Assembly: GCA_934183305.1 (NCBI GenBank)
Contig: CAKPSF010000008.1
Span: forward strand, 1 to 31,035
DNA: 31,035 nt
Origin: an uncultured Clostridia bacterium
GTDB lineage: Bacteria; Bacillota; Clostridia; TANB77; CAG-508
Direction: 5' to 3'
A model generated the notes under the pieces. It worked only from the letters and a program-made list of their open reading frames with translations, did not search any database and was not told the origin of the DNA. The position numbers were made by a program, and so were the translations under genes. This document shows, one piece after another, positions 1-7,640 of the stretch. The stretch's first letter is position 1; each line of letters starts with the position of its first letter.

Positions 1-192
1 TCTAAATTTTCTAATTTTGCTGTGTGTGCTTGTTGCACTTTCTCTAAATTTTCTAATTTTGCTGTGTGTGCTTGTTGCACTTTCTCTAAATTTTCTAATT
101 TTGCTGTGTGTGCTTGTTGTACTTTCTCTAAATTTTCTAGTTTTGTTGTATGTTCTTGTTGCACTTTCTCTAAATTATCTAACTTTGTTGTA
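1..192. repeat. 42-bp tandem repeats inside the coiled-coil gene
   Basis: Units start at 1, 43, 85 and 127, with a decayed fifth at 169. The first three are essentially identical, the fourth has several substitutions and the fifth is only partly alike. The period is a multiple of three, so copy-number change would lengthen or shorten the coiled coil without shifting frame. The array continues past the window start. Confidence 0.9.
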
Positions 193-371
193 TGAGCTTC
201 TAAAATCTTTTCATGTCTTTTTAATATTTCAGTATGTTCTTCTAAAATTTTCTCGTGTCTTTCTAGTATTTGAGTATGCCCTTCTACTATTGTTTTTGTT
301 TCTTTTACTTCTTTGTAAATTGCTTTCATTAAATCCATATTATTCATATCTTCAATTTGTTCTTTTTTCAT
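1..371 (-). CDS. Partial coiled-coil protein with 14-residue repeats
   Basis: Not recognised as a named family. The ORF starts at an ATG at 371 preceded by a clear AGGAGG box seven bases upstream (379-384) and stays open for 123 codons to the window edge, so the C-terminus is missing. It begins MKKEQIEDMNNMDLMKAIYK. It then becomes fully charged and heptad-like, with related units (HTQILERHEKIL, HTEILKRHEKIL), followed by near-identical 14-residue units KLENLEKVQQAHTA, which are two heptads each. There is no signal peptide or membrane segment, so a cytoplasmic rod-like coiled coil is likely. The opposite-strand open frame here is Leu/Val-rich only because it mirrors this repeat. The gene follows the LPXTG protein gene and has its own promoter. 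Function unknown. Confidence 0.75.
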   Translation of the reverse strand, partial: MKKEQIEDMNNMDLMKAIYKEVKETKTIVEGHTQILERHEKILEEHTEILKRHEKILEAHTTKLDNLEKVQQEHTTKLENLEKVQQAHTAKLENLEKVQQAHTAKLENLEKVQQAHTAKLENL

Positions 372-393
372 TTCATATCCTCCTTATATCTTT

Positions 394-433
394 TTGTCAA
401 AACCATTATATACTTTTTTGACAATTTTAGCAA
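394..433 (-). promoter_or_regulatory. SigA-type promoter with inverted repeat around the -10
   Basis: On the minus strand TTGCTA (428-433) and TATAAT (405-410) are 17 bases apart, upstream of the coiled-coil gene. The -35 overlaps the last codons of the LPXTG gene. A perfect 9-bp inverted repeat, TTGTCAAAA at 416-424 and TTTTGACAA at 394-402, brackets the -10. No T-run follows it on the minus strand, so an operator is more likely than a terminator. Confidence 0.6.
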
Positions 434-3400
434 CCCGTTTTTGGTAACTTTTTTATTATTTCTTTTTCTTTGATTTGCGTGGTATATACGCTTTTATCCT
501 TAACTTCAAATTCATCAATTTTCCCATATAGTTGTGCGATATTATATATGTATTCACCTTTTTTTACATTGTCATTTACTTTTGCATATAGCATTGGGTT
601 AATTATGCTTTTAAATTCTTTAGATACTTTTCCATATTCAATTTTAATTTCTATTATCGAACCTTCATTAGAAATATTATCTAAATCAATGTATTCACTA
701 GTTGATGAACTTACTTCCTTTAATAATATATATTCTTCATTTTCTGTTTTGTAATAAATCTTATAATTAATATCTTCATTATATATTCCCGTTACTAGCT
801 TAGTGACTTTAATCTGTTTATATGGTAAAATTTCCTTTAAACAAAGCTCATCTAGAAGAGTATTGCTGTTATTTCTAACATCAAATTCATATTTTATTTC
901 TTCATTTTTCTCTGCAAATTCCTGGCCTTTCTTTTCTATTTTTACATCGGGTAGAATTGGATCATTTTCAACATTTAGAATTTTTACTTGATTGTTTTCT
1001 GTCAAGTTTATAAGAAACTCATTATTGTTTAGTAAATATCCTTTTGTTGATTTTTTCTCTTTTACCTTATATCTTCCTATGTCTAATTTTTTAGATTCCG
1101 CTTCCCCTTTTTCATTTGTTTCAATTATATCCACAAGTTCATTATTATTGTTATATATTTCAAATACTGTTCCAGATAAAAATTCTCCTTTTTTTCTATT
1201 TAAAACATAACTATAATTACTGCTTTTCTTTATTATTTGTATTGTTGCTTTTTTTCTTATGTTTTCTATCGTTTTGATTAATGTTTTATTATGTTCTATA
1301 TTAATTTTAATAGTCTTGTTATCTAACACATATTTATTGTCAGTTTTAATTTCCTTTAAATAATACTCACCTATTGGAATGTTTTTGCTAATAGCATATC
1401 CATTAGAATCAGTTATTAATTTTTCTACCACCTTACCATTTGAATCAATTAAATCAAATATAACTCCATTTATTTTTACAGTTTTATCTTCTTGATCTAT
1501 TTTATATATTTCTACTTGTCCTTTCTTTTTCTCATTTTGAATTAATATATTCGAAGTTTGATTCCAACTTATGTTTACAACTTCATCCTCACATAAACAA
1601 TATTCTTTTAACGTCTTAGTTTCTCTCAATATGTATTTGCCAACTTTTATATCAGAAATATATGCTTCTCCTTTTTCATTTGTTTTCAATTTTTTTACAA
1701 TATTATTATCACTATCAATTAAATCAAATTCCACATTTTCTAGAAATATATTATTATCGTCTTTATCTACTTTTGTTATTTTTAAATTGCCCTTTTTATA
1801 TTCATTTTTAGCTACAAATTCAATTATCTCTTTATCTTGAATGTTAATTAAATACTCTCTTTCATCTAATAATATATAATTTAAATTTTTTCCAAGGCTT
1901 ATTTCTTTTATTATATATTCTCCGATAGGTAGTTTATCGCTTATTGCCTCACCATTTTTATTAGTTGTTAATTTACATATTGCATTGCCTTTGGTATCAG
2001 TCAATTGAAACTCAACTCCTTCTAGTTTTATATTACTATTTTCTTTATCTTCTTTAATTATTTTAACTTGCCCTTTTTTCTTTTCATTTTCTATTAAAAT
2101 ATTTGAAGTTTCATTCCATTTAACTAATATATTATTATCAACGCAAAGATTATATTCTTTCTTAGTTTTAGTCTCTTTCAGTATATATGAACCTGTATTT
2201 ATATTATCTATAATAGCTTCTCCATTAGCATCGGTAATTAAATGTCTTATAAATCTATTATTAGAATCATATAAATCAAATTCTATTCCACCAAGTGTTA
2301 TAGTATTGTCATCTTTATCTACCTTAGTTATTTTTAAATTTCCTTTTTTGTGTTTATTAGTTATTTCTTTTATAACTTGTTTATTATATTGTGTAGATAT
2401 GTTAAATATTTCGTTTCGTTTTAAATAGTTATCATTTGCTTTTTCCTCTTTTATAATATATTCTCCTTGATATAAGTCATTAAATATAATTATTCCATCT
2501 TTATTAGTGCTTGCTTTCTGAATTAACGTATTATCTTTTTTATATAAACCAAATTCAATATCTTTTATTGGCTCTAAACTTTCTTCATCTTTTTTTATAA
2601 TTTTAATACTTGCCGTATTTGTTTTAATATTAAAATTAGTAGATGAACTATATTCTGCATATGGCTTATATGTCACAGCATAATTTTGTACATCGTTTCT
2701 TGGGGCTTCACCAAAGAATATTGGTTTTGTATTGCAATATGCAGATACATTAATATTTCCCGATATGTTTTCATTCATTTTTTCTTTAGGTATTGCTAAT
2801 CTAAACTTTTCATTGCTGTTAAATGAATCTTTTTTTGCGCCATTGATATCACAAATGTATGTTCCAATTGGAAAATTAGATATTTCCTTTATTCTATATG
2901 TTGAAATATTTCTATCTGCTGTTACTTTATATTCTTGATAATAATAGTTTTCGGTTTCAATAAAATCTCCAACTTTAGTAATATTAAGCTTTGCATCTTG
3001 ATTTATTTCATTTCCCGCTTTTCCTTTTTCTGATATTTCATATATTGCATTTATTATCTTTTCTCCCTTTTCATCAGCAGCTTTATAAAATGAGTATACA
3101 TCTCTATTTAATAATACAGTATTTACTGCATGTTTTGTTGCCACATATGCATCATCTATTGTTTCTACTCCTAATTGCTCAGGTGTTTTATATGGATAAC
3201 CGTTTAGTATTGTATTATATATAAGTTTATCTTTTAGTAAATCATTAATTGTAACCGTGTAATCCCCTTCTTCGTCAACTCCATGTACTCCATGTTTTAT
3301 ACAATATGTTGGGTATTTTTCTCCATCTATTTTATAGCAAATATATCCGCATTTAATCGGATACCATTTTCCTGCATTATAAAATTTAATATGGGTATTA

Positions 3401-3516
3401 ATACTATGGTCATAAATTAAATCTGCTTTTGCTATTTCTGCTGCATTTATTACTGGTAAAATTATATTCATTAAAGTTATTAAAACTAAAATAATTATTG
3501 ATATTTTATTTTTCAT
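427..3516 (-). CDS. LPXTG surface protein with thioester-like domain and Cna-B/SpaA repeats
   Basis: A secreted surface adhesin or pilin-like protein of 1029 residues. Residues 1-26 are a signal peptide. Residues about 30-290 resemble the thioester (TQXA) domain of Gram-positive adhesins, with YC at 71-72 and ATKHA at 126-130. From about 300 to 880 there are six SpaA/Cna-B type units of roughly 90 residues, opening with motifs such as NLKITKVDKDD and QVKIIKEDKEN and containing G-E/S-Y-I-L/I-K-E strands. These folds usually carry Lys-Asn isopeptide bonds catalysed by Glu. A further DUF11-like beta domain (about 885-1010) precedes LPKTG. Oddities: the protein ends LPKTGC with no hydrophobic segment or basic tail, and the thioester Gln position is Lys128. 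The start has an AAGGAGG box 10 bases upstream. It lies 15 bases after the sortase gene in the same operon, so that sortase is the probable partner. Confidence 0.88.
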   Translation of the reverse strand: MKNKISIIILVLITLMNIILPVINAAEIAKADLIYDHSINTHIKFYNAGKWYPIKCGYICYKIDGEKYPTYCIKHGVHGVDEEGDYTVTINDLLKDKLIYNTILNGYPYKTPEQLGVETIDDAYVATKHAVNTVLLNRDVYSFYKAADEKGEKIINAIYEISEKGKAGNEINQDAKLNITKVGDFIETENYYYQEYKVTADRNISTYRIKEISNFPIGTYICDINGAKKDSFNSNEKFRLAIPKEKMNENISGNINVSAYCNTKPIFFGEAPRNDVQNYAVTYKPYAEYSSSTNFNIKTNTASIKIIKKDEESLEPIKDIEFGLYKKDNTLIQKASTNKDGIIIFNDLYQGEYIIKEEKANDNYLKRNEIFNISTQYNKQVIKEITNKHKKGNLKITKVDKDDNTITLGGIEFDLYDSNNRFIRHLITDANGEAIIDNINTGSYILKETKTKKEYNLCVDNNILVKWNETSNILIENEKKKGQVKIIKEDKENSNIKLEGVEFQLTDTKGNAICKLTTNKNGEAISDKLPIGEYIIKEISLGKNLNYILLDEREYLINIQDKEIIEFVAKNEYKKGNLKITKVDKDDNNIFLENVEFDLIDSDNNIVKKLKTNEKGEAYISDIKVGKYILRETKTLKEYCLCEDEVVNISWNQTSNILIQNEKKKGQVEIYKIDQEDKTVKINGVIFDLIDSNGKVVEKLITDSNGYAISKNIPIGEYYLKEIKTDNKYVLDNKTIKINIEHNKTLIKTIENIRKKATIQIIKKSSNYSYVLNRKKGEFLSGTVFEIYNNNNELVDIIETNEKGEAESKKLDIGRYKVKEKKSTKGYLLNNNEFLINLTENNQVKILNVENDPILPDVKIEKKGQEFAEKNEEIKYEFDVRNNSNTLLDELCLKEILPYKQIKVTKLVTGIYNEDINYKIYYKTENEEYILLKEVSSSTSEYIDLDNISNEGSIIEIKIEYGKVSKEFKSIINPMLYAKVNDNVKKGEYIYNIAQLYGKIDEFEVKDKSVYTTQIKEKEIIKKLPKTGC

Positions 3517-3531
3517 ATATTACTTTCCTCC

Positions 3532-4083
3532 TTATATTTCTACTGCTTGTACACATAATCTTTGGTTTGGTTTGTTTTTTATGCAAGTTATCATTGTAAT
3601 TCTATTATCGTTGGTATTCTTTAGATATGACCAATCTGTATCATATATTACTTCTTTTTTTACAACTCTATATTCTCTAGTGTAAAATTTAGTTTTATAT
3701 TTTATTTTATCTCCTTCTTTTAGTTCATTAATCCTTGCAAAGTATGAATATTTATTAAGCCTATTATGTGCAGCTAGTCCAATATTTCCGTCATATTTAG
3801 CTGTTTCTGTTATATGTCCAATATATTCTTTTAAAATTTCTGAGGTACTGCCTTCTTTCACAGTTGCATTCAAATTAATCTTATCTATTTCTAGAATTCC
3901 TAAAACCGTTTCATCTTCAATTGGTTCTTCTTTATGATAAGATACCTCTAAATATTGCTCATCTGTTTTGACTTCATCAGGTAAAGTTAAATCATATTCA
4001 TGTTCAGTATTAATATAAAATATACTTAATAAAAGCATTGCAATAATAACAATACCCAAAAGATATTTTATTTTTTTATTCAT
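3532..4083 (-). CDS. Sortase family transpeptidase
   Basis: A membrane-anchored cysteine transpeptidase of 183 residues that attaches or polymerises LPXTG proteins on the outer cell surface. An N-terminal membrane anchor spans residues 5-24. The catalytic residues are visible: His106 in GLAAHNR, Cys167 in TMITC and Arg175 in NQRLCV. The short size, a single N-terminal anchor and the LGILEIDKINLNATVKEG strand are closest to class D-like sortases, though the class call is tentative. The RBS GGAGG lies just before the ATG. It is the first gene of a two-gene operon with the Cna-B-repeat LPXTG protein, behind its own promoter, so that protein is the likely substrate. Confidence 0.9.
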   Translation of the reverse strand: MNKKIKYLLGIVIIAMLLLSIFYINTEHEYDLTLPDEVKTDEQYLEVSYHKEEPIEDETVLGILEIDKINLNATVKEGSTSEILKEYIGHITETAKYDGNIGLAAHNRLNKYSYFARINELKEGDKIKYKTKFYTREYRVVKKEVIYDTDWSYLKNTNDNRITMITCIKNKPNQRLCVQAVEI

Positions 4084-4198
4084 AAAACCTCCTTTCTTAT
4101 TCGTTTTTCGCTTTTCTATTGGAAATAAAAAAGAATTAAATAAATTTCAATTTTTGTCTAGCCAAAGTTGTCTGTTAGATAAATAAATCATTATAATA

Positions 4199-4227
4199 GT
4201 TATACAATACTTTTTATATATTTGCAA
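4199..4227 (-). promoter_or_regulatory. Promoter of the sortase/surface-protein operon
   Basis: Minus-strand TTGCAA at 4222-4227 and TATAAC at 4199-4204, spacer 17. It lies about 115 bases before the sortase start. The rest of the 4084-4390 gap is AT-rich and shows only this promoter and a weak terminator-like hairpin. Confidence 0.6.
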
Positions 4228-4282
4228 CAATAATCGTTCGTCAAAAATCGACAGGCTACTTTATCTTTATATTTTCAACAAA

Positions 4283-4333
4283 AGTAAAAAAAGAATAATT
4301 AAAAGTTAATACTTAAAAATTTCATTCTTCATT
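4283..4333 (-). terminator. Possible weak terminator after the tmRNA gene
   Basis: Minus-strand arms AAGAAT and ATTCTT enclose an AT-rich loop and are followed by a T-run (RC of 4286-4292). The stem is short and A-T only, so this is a weak call. Confidence 0.3.
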
Positions 4334-4390
4334 AACTATTAATCATTCAATTCATTTTTACCTATTATTACTTATAATAAGTAGTACTTT

Positions 4391-4749
4391 TGGTGGAGGT
4401 GAGGAGAGTCGAACTCCTGTCCAAGAACCCTTCCACATAAACTTCTCCGAGTGCAGTTTGTTATTAAAATTTCTTTAACTAAAAGTTAACAAACAAACTA
4501 ATAATTAAAGTAGTCTTTAATTACCTACTATTTTCAAGACAAAAAATAGCTTCGTTCCCCACTAATTCGTCGCCTTATTCTACAACGTGGGCATTATAGA
4601 TAAGACGTCGCTGCGACTAGGCAGCGTATGCTAATTCTCTATTATTATCAGCGTTTATTTTTAATTTTGCTTTTTTAAAGTGGCCAAAGCAACCATCCAC
4701 TACTCGCTATTTATGCTTCTAGATTATTGTCGAAACCAAATACACCCCC
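4391..4749 (-). ncRNA. ssrA: Transfer-messenger RNA (tmRNA)
   Basis: Rescues stalled ribosomes by trans-translation with SmpB. The minus-strand 5' end GGGGGTG pairs with the 3' CACCTCC, followed by A and an encoded CCA at 4391-4393, forming the tRNA-like acceptor. The T arm sequence GGAGTTCGACTCTCC is present. The resume frame runs 4670 to 4617 and encodes the tag AKLKINADNNRELAYAA followed by TAG. The tag ends in LAYAA rather than the more common ALAA. Length 359 nt is normal for a one-piece tmRNA. A strong promoter lies directly upstream. Confidence 0.95.
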
Positions 4750-4760
4750 ATATAATAAAT

Positions 4761-4789
4761 ATTATACAATATTTTTTTAAGTTATTCAA
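4761..4789 (-). promoter_or_regulatory. Promoter of tmRNA
   Basis: Minus-strand TTGAAT (4784-4789), 17-base spacer, TATAAT (4761-4766), about 11 bases before the mature 5' end, consistent with RNase P trimming. Confidence 0.75.
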
Positions 4790-4798
4790 TAATTATTC

Positions 4799-4827
4799 TT
4801 GCATATAATTAAAATATGTGTTATTAT
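4799..4827 (+). promoter_or_regulatory. Promoter of tRNA-Trp
   Basis: Plus-strand TTGCAT (4799-4804), 17-base spacer, TATTAT (4822-4827), 18 bases before the mature tRNA. It is divergent from the tmRNA promoter in the same 100-bp gap. Confidence 0.65.
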
Positions 4828-4845
4828 AGATAACGTACTTGAGAT

Positions 4846-4919
4846 AGGGGCATAGTACATCGGTAGTATAATGGTCTCCAAAACCACTGAGCTAGGTTCG
4901 ACTCCTAGTGCCCCTGCCA
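4846..4919 (+). tRNA. tRNA-Trp (anticodon CCA)
   Basis: Decodes UGG. Acceptor AGGGGCA (4846-4852) pairs with TGCCCCT (4909-4915). G73 is the discriminator and CCA is encoded at 4917-4919. The anticodon loop is CTCCAAA (4876-4882) with anticodon CCA. The T arm CTAGG-TTCGACT-CCTAG is perfect. The outermost anticodon-stem pair is an A-C mismatch. A terminator follows immediately. Confidence 0.95.
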
Positions 4920-4950
4920 AAGTGCTTTGGAAATCCAAAGCACTTTTTTC
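4919..4950 (+). terminator. Terminator of tRNA-Trp
   Basis: Stem AGTGCTTTGG (4921-4930) and CCAAAGCACT (4935-4944) with a 4-base loop and a T6 run. It begins at the tRNA CCA end, so any peptidase start codon inside it is unlikely. Confidence 0.88.
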
Positions 4951-4983
4951 TTTTTATTCTTTATTTTTAATTCGAGGTTTTTT

Positions 4984-5565
4984 ATGTCTAATTATTCAAA
5001 GTTTTTTATTATATTTATTTTAATTATAGTTTTAATTCCAAACTTATTTATTCCAACCATATCTTCCTCAAACTTTAACAGTAATTCTGATGAATTAATG
5101 CAATATTATAATGTTTCAGATTCTGAATTTTGCTGGCCAATTCCAGGTTATACAAGAATAAGTTCATATTTTGGAAAAAGAAGTTCGCCAGTAGCAGGTG
5201 CAAGTTCCTATCACTTAGGTTTAGACATTCCAGGACCTGAAGGGGCGAGCTTAGTTGCCCCCACAAATAGCGTCGTTTCTTTTATAGGTTTTAATGGTTC
5301 TGGCGGATATGCTATTATATTAAAAAAGGATAACTTACAATTTATATACCATCACGTTTCTCCAAACTACATAATTCAAAAAGGAAACATAGTTTCAAAA
5401 GGTCAAGTAATAGGATATGTTGGTCCTAAAAATGTATATGGAGTTTTAAATAACCCTTATAAAGATTCAAATGGCAAACCAACCAACGGTGCTACAACTG
5501 GTCCCCATTTACATTTTACAATAAAAAAAGACGGCAAAGCCGTCAATCCATTAGATTATTTTTAA
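4984..5565 (+). CDS. M23-family (LytM) zinc metallopeptidase
   Basis: A 193-residue membrane-anchored or secreted endopeptidase that probably cleaves peptidoglycan cross-links. Residues 7-24 are a signal or anchor segment. The LytM domain covers about 50-193, with zinc ligands His77 and Asp81 (HLGLD), His123/124 in YHHV and the HxH motif GPHLHF (His175, His177). The frame is open further upstream, to a TTG inside the tRNA terminator. ATG 4984 is preferred because GAGG lies about six bases before it and the hydrophobic segment then starts at residue 7. Its stop abuts that of the convergent zinc-ribbon gene. No strong promoter of its own was seen, so read-through from the tRNA promoter is possible. 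Confidence 0.88.
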   Translation: MSNYSKFFIIFILIIVLIPNLFIPTISSSNFNSNSDELMQYYNVSDSEFCWPIPGYTRISSYFGKRSSPVAGASSYHLGLDIPGPEGASLVAPTNSVVSFIGFNGSGGYAIILKKDNLQFIYHHVSPNYIIQKGNIVSKGQVIGYVGPKNVYGVLNNPYKDSNGKPTNGATTGPHLHFTIKKDGKAVNPLDYF

Positions 5566-6042
5566 TTACATATCATCGTCTTCGTCTTCATGATGATGTC
5601 CTTCGCAAGAACCTCCACAACCATGGCATCCATGTGAACAATCGTCATCATCATTCCAATCTAATTCTATAACATTATTACATTCAGGACATGTTACACT
5701 ATCTCTTAATTCATCTGAACAGTCCACTGTAAATTCAGCATTACAATATGGGCATTCTATATCAAATGAAAAGTCTTCGTCTTCATCGTTAACATATATA
5801 TCTGTTTGAATTTTATTAATAGAATCCTCTACTTCTTTCATTCTATCTTCCATAATTTGGCATCTAGCAAAAACGCTATCCATTCTACTACTATATTTTT
5901 CTTCTATTTTTTCAAATTCATCTAAGAACAAGTTATATATATTGTAAATTTGAGTTTTAACATATTCTAACTCTTTTTCATCTTTAATGTTTTTTTCAAT
6001 ATCTAACATTATTTTCTTTAATTTTTCTTGTAACTCTGACAT
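5566..6042 (-). CDS. CD1247-like coiled-coil/zinc-ribbon protein
   Basis: A 158-residue protein of the type annotated in Clostridia as CD1247 N-terminal domain-containing; the function is not established. Residues 1-80 are charged and predicted helical or coiled coil. Residues about 98-125 form a zinc ribbon with two CPxC knuckles (CPYC and CPEC). The tail is extremely acidic and Cys/His rich (CSHGCHGCGG, then GHHHEDEDDD), a likely metal-binding end. The start was moved to ATG 6042 because AGGAGA lies seven bases before it; an in-frame codon at 6075 would overlap efp. It is the last gene of the spoIIIAA-efp run, with its RBS overlapping the efp stop, so it is probably translationally coupled to efp. 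Confidence 0.75.
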   Translation of the reverse strand: MSELQEKLKKIMLDIEKNIKDEKELEYVKTQIYNIYNLFLDEFEKIEEKYSSRMDSVFARCQIMEDRMKEVEDSINKIQTDIYVNDEDEDFSFDIECPYCNAEFTVDCSDELRDSVTCPECNNVIELDWNDDDDCSHGCHGCGGSCEGHHHEDEDDDM

Positions 6043-6052
6043 TAATACTCTC

Positions 6053-6619
6053 CTAAACTCTTTCCATATATTCACCAGTTCTTGTATCTATTTTAATAAC
6101 ATCTCCAATGTTAATAAATAAAGGAACTGATATTTCATAACCATTTTCTAGTGTAGCTGGTTTTCCAGAAGTTGTTGTTGTATTTCCACTAAATCCTGGT
6201 TCTGTATATGTAACTTCTAATTCAACAAACATAGGTGGTTCAACTGAAAATACTTTACCTTTAAAAGATAAAACTTTAACAGACATATTTTCTTTTATGT
6301 ATTTTAAACTATCACCTAATTGCTCTTTGTTAAGTGGTAATTGTTCATATGTTTCATTATCCATAAAATAATATAAATCACCATCATTATATAGATATTG
6401 CATATCTCTTTTTTCTATTTCTGCACCTTGTAATTTTTCTGATGGGTTAAATGTTTTTTCTAAAACTGCACCAGTTATAACGTTTTTTAATTTTGTTCTA
6501 ACAAAAGCTGCACCTTTACCTGGTTTTACGTGTTGGAATTCAACTACCTTATATACTGAATTATCTAATTCGAATGTTGTTCCATTTCTTACATCTCCTG
6601 CCATATATACTTCTGCCAT
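6053..6619 (-). CDS. efp: Elongation factor P
   Basis: EF-P binds the ribosomal E site and relieves stalling at polyproline motifs. The 188-residue length is typical. The KOW-like domain I contains VEFQHVKPGKGAAFVRTK with the conserved loop Lys in PGKG that is modified in many bacteria. Domains II/III end in the characteristic VPLFINIGDVIKIDTRTGEY motif. RBS GGAGG lies nine bases upstream. It has its own promoter in the gap after spoIIIAA. In Bacillus, efp also neighbours spoIIIAA, but there it lies upstream of it; here the order is spoIIIAA then efp. Confidence 0.97.
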   Translation of the reverse strand: MAEVYMAGDVRNGTTFELDNSVYKVVEFQHVKPGKGAAFVRTKLKNVITGAVLEKTFNPSEKLQGAEIEKRDMQYLYNDGDLYYFMDNETYEQLPLNKEQLGDSLKYIKENMSVKVLSFKGKVFSVEPPMFVELEVTYTEPGFSGNTTTTSGKPATLENGYEISVPLFINIGDVIKIDTRTGEYMERV

Positions 6620-6658
6620 TTCTATTTACCTCCATATTATTATAATAAAATCCTATAT

Positions 6659-6687
6659 ATTTTATACCATAATTGCTTAAAAATCAA
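6659..6687 (-). promoter_or_regulatory. Promoter of efp
   Basis: Minus-strand TTGATT (6682-6687) and TAAAAT (6659-6664), spacer 17. The -35 overlaps the end of spoIIIAA, letting efp be transcribed in vegetative cells independently of sporulation. Confidence 0.6.
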
Positions 6688-7549
6688 TATTTTTGTCAAT
6701 ATTCTTAATATATTTTATATTTTTTCTGTTTTCTTTATCCAATATTATTAGCATTTCAATTAAATTTTCCTGTAATAATTCTTTTAAAATTGGATTCTTT
6801 TTTAATGTTTCTATATTATCACCATGCGCAGTAAATATCCCCTTAACTCCAGATGTAACAGCATATTTTATTGCTTCTATATCTTCTTTTGTTCCAATTT
6901 CATCTGCACATATAACTTCTGGTGCCATACTTCTTATCAACATTTTCATTCCAATGCTTTTAGGGATATTATTTAAAATATCTACTTGTACTCCCAAATC
7001 ATTCTGAGGACTATTTTTGTACATTGCTGCTATTTCTCCTCTTTCATCAACAACTCCAACTGTTTTATATTCACTTAAATTCCTAATTAAATCTCTTAAA
7101 AGTGTAGTTTTTCCGGCTCCTGGTGGTGAAAGTATCAGTGAATTTAATATATTTCCATCGTTATATATTGTTTTAAACACTTCATTTGATACTCCTATTA
7201 TTTCATTTGCAATTCTAAAATTCAAACTATATATATAGTTAATATTAATTACCTTTTCATTTTCCATTACAACATTTCCAGATATTCCAACTCTATGTCC
7301 TCCCTTTAGCGTTATATACCCTTCCGAAATTTGTTTTTGATATGAATATAAAGAATTTTCTGTTATTTTTTGCATTATTTCTAAAATATCTTCTGTTTTT
7401 ACAAAATATTGTGTTTTTATTAAAACATTATTGCATTTCAAAATAATTGGTCTTTGATTTCGGACTCTTATCTCTTCAAGTTTATTAGAATTTATATATT
7501 TACTTAATTCATTTTTTATATGTAAAGGAAAATACTCCAATATCTCCAT
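6677..7549 (-). CDS. spoIIIAA: Stage III sporulation protein AA (AAA/secretion-type ATPase)
   Basis: The ATPase of the SpoIIIA-SpoIIQ channel that links mother cell and forespore during engulfment. It is related to type II/IV secretion ATPases. Of 290 residues, SPPGAGKTTLLRD (about 141-153) is the Walker A and GVVDERGEIAA follows as the Walker B-like region. VICADEIGTKED and GIFTAHG are further conserved ATPase motifs. ATG 7549 is chosen over a TTG at 7567; GAGG lies upstream, although the spacing is a little long. Unusually, spoIIIAB-AH are not adjacent but lie about 13 kb away on the same strand. A terminator separates it from yebC, so it needs its own (probably SigE) promoter, which I could not identify. 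Confidence 0.95.
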   Translation of the reverse strand: MEILEYFPLHIKNELSKYINSNKLEEIRVRNQRPIILKCNNVLIKTQYFVKTEDILEIMQKITENSLYSYQKQISEGYITLKGGHRVGISGNVVMENEKVININYIYSLNFRIANEIIGVSNEVFKTIYNDGNILNSLILSPPGAGKTTLLRDLIRNLSEYKTVGVVDERGEIAAMYKNSPQNDLGVQVDILNNIPKSIGMKMLIRSMAPEVICADEIGTKEDIEAIKYAVTSGVKGIFTAHGDNIETLKKNPILKELLQENLIEMLIILDKENRKNIKYIKNIDKNIDF

Positions 7550-7565
7550 TAATTTAAATTTCCTC

Positions 7566-7604
7566 AAAAAATATTAGAGATAGACTTATAGCTTGTCTAT
7601 CTCT
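7566..7604 (-). terminator. Terminator between yebC and spoIIIAA
   Basis: Minus-strand stem AGAGATAGAC (7595-7604) and GTCTATCTCT (7576-7585) with a 9-base loop, followed by AATATTTTTT. Confidence 0.85.
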
Positions 7605-7640
7605 ATATATTATATTCAATTTATTATATTTTAGAACTAA

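Noticed and set aside
1..192. CRISPR array
   Set aside because: Units are contiguous with no spacers and encode a repeated peptide.
17..421. Plus-strand ORF rich in Leu/Val opposite the repeat
   Set aside because: Mirror of the coiled-coil gene on the minus strand, which has the RBS, promoter and heptad pattern.
427..470. CGG-type frameshift restoring a membrane tail on the LPXTG protein
   Set aside because: The CGG in AAAACGGGT is not in frame and no other frame encodes a hydrophobic tail.
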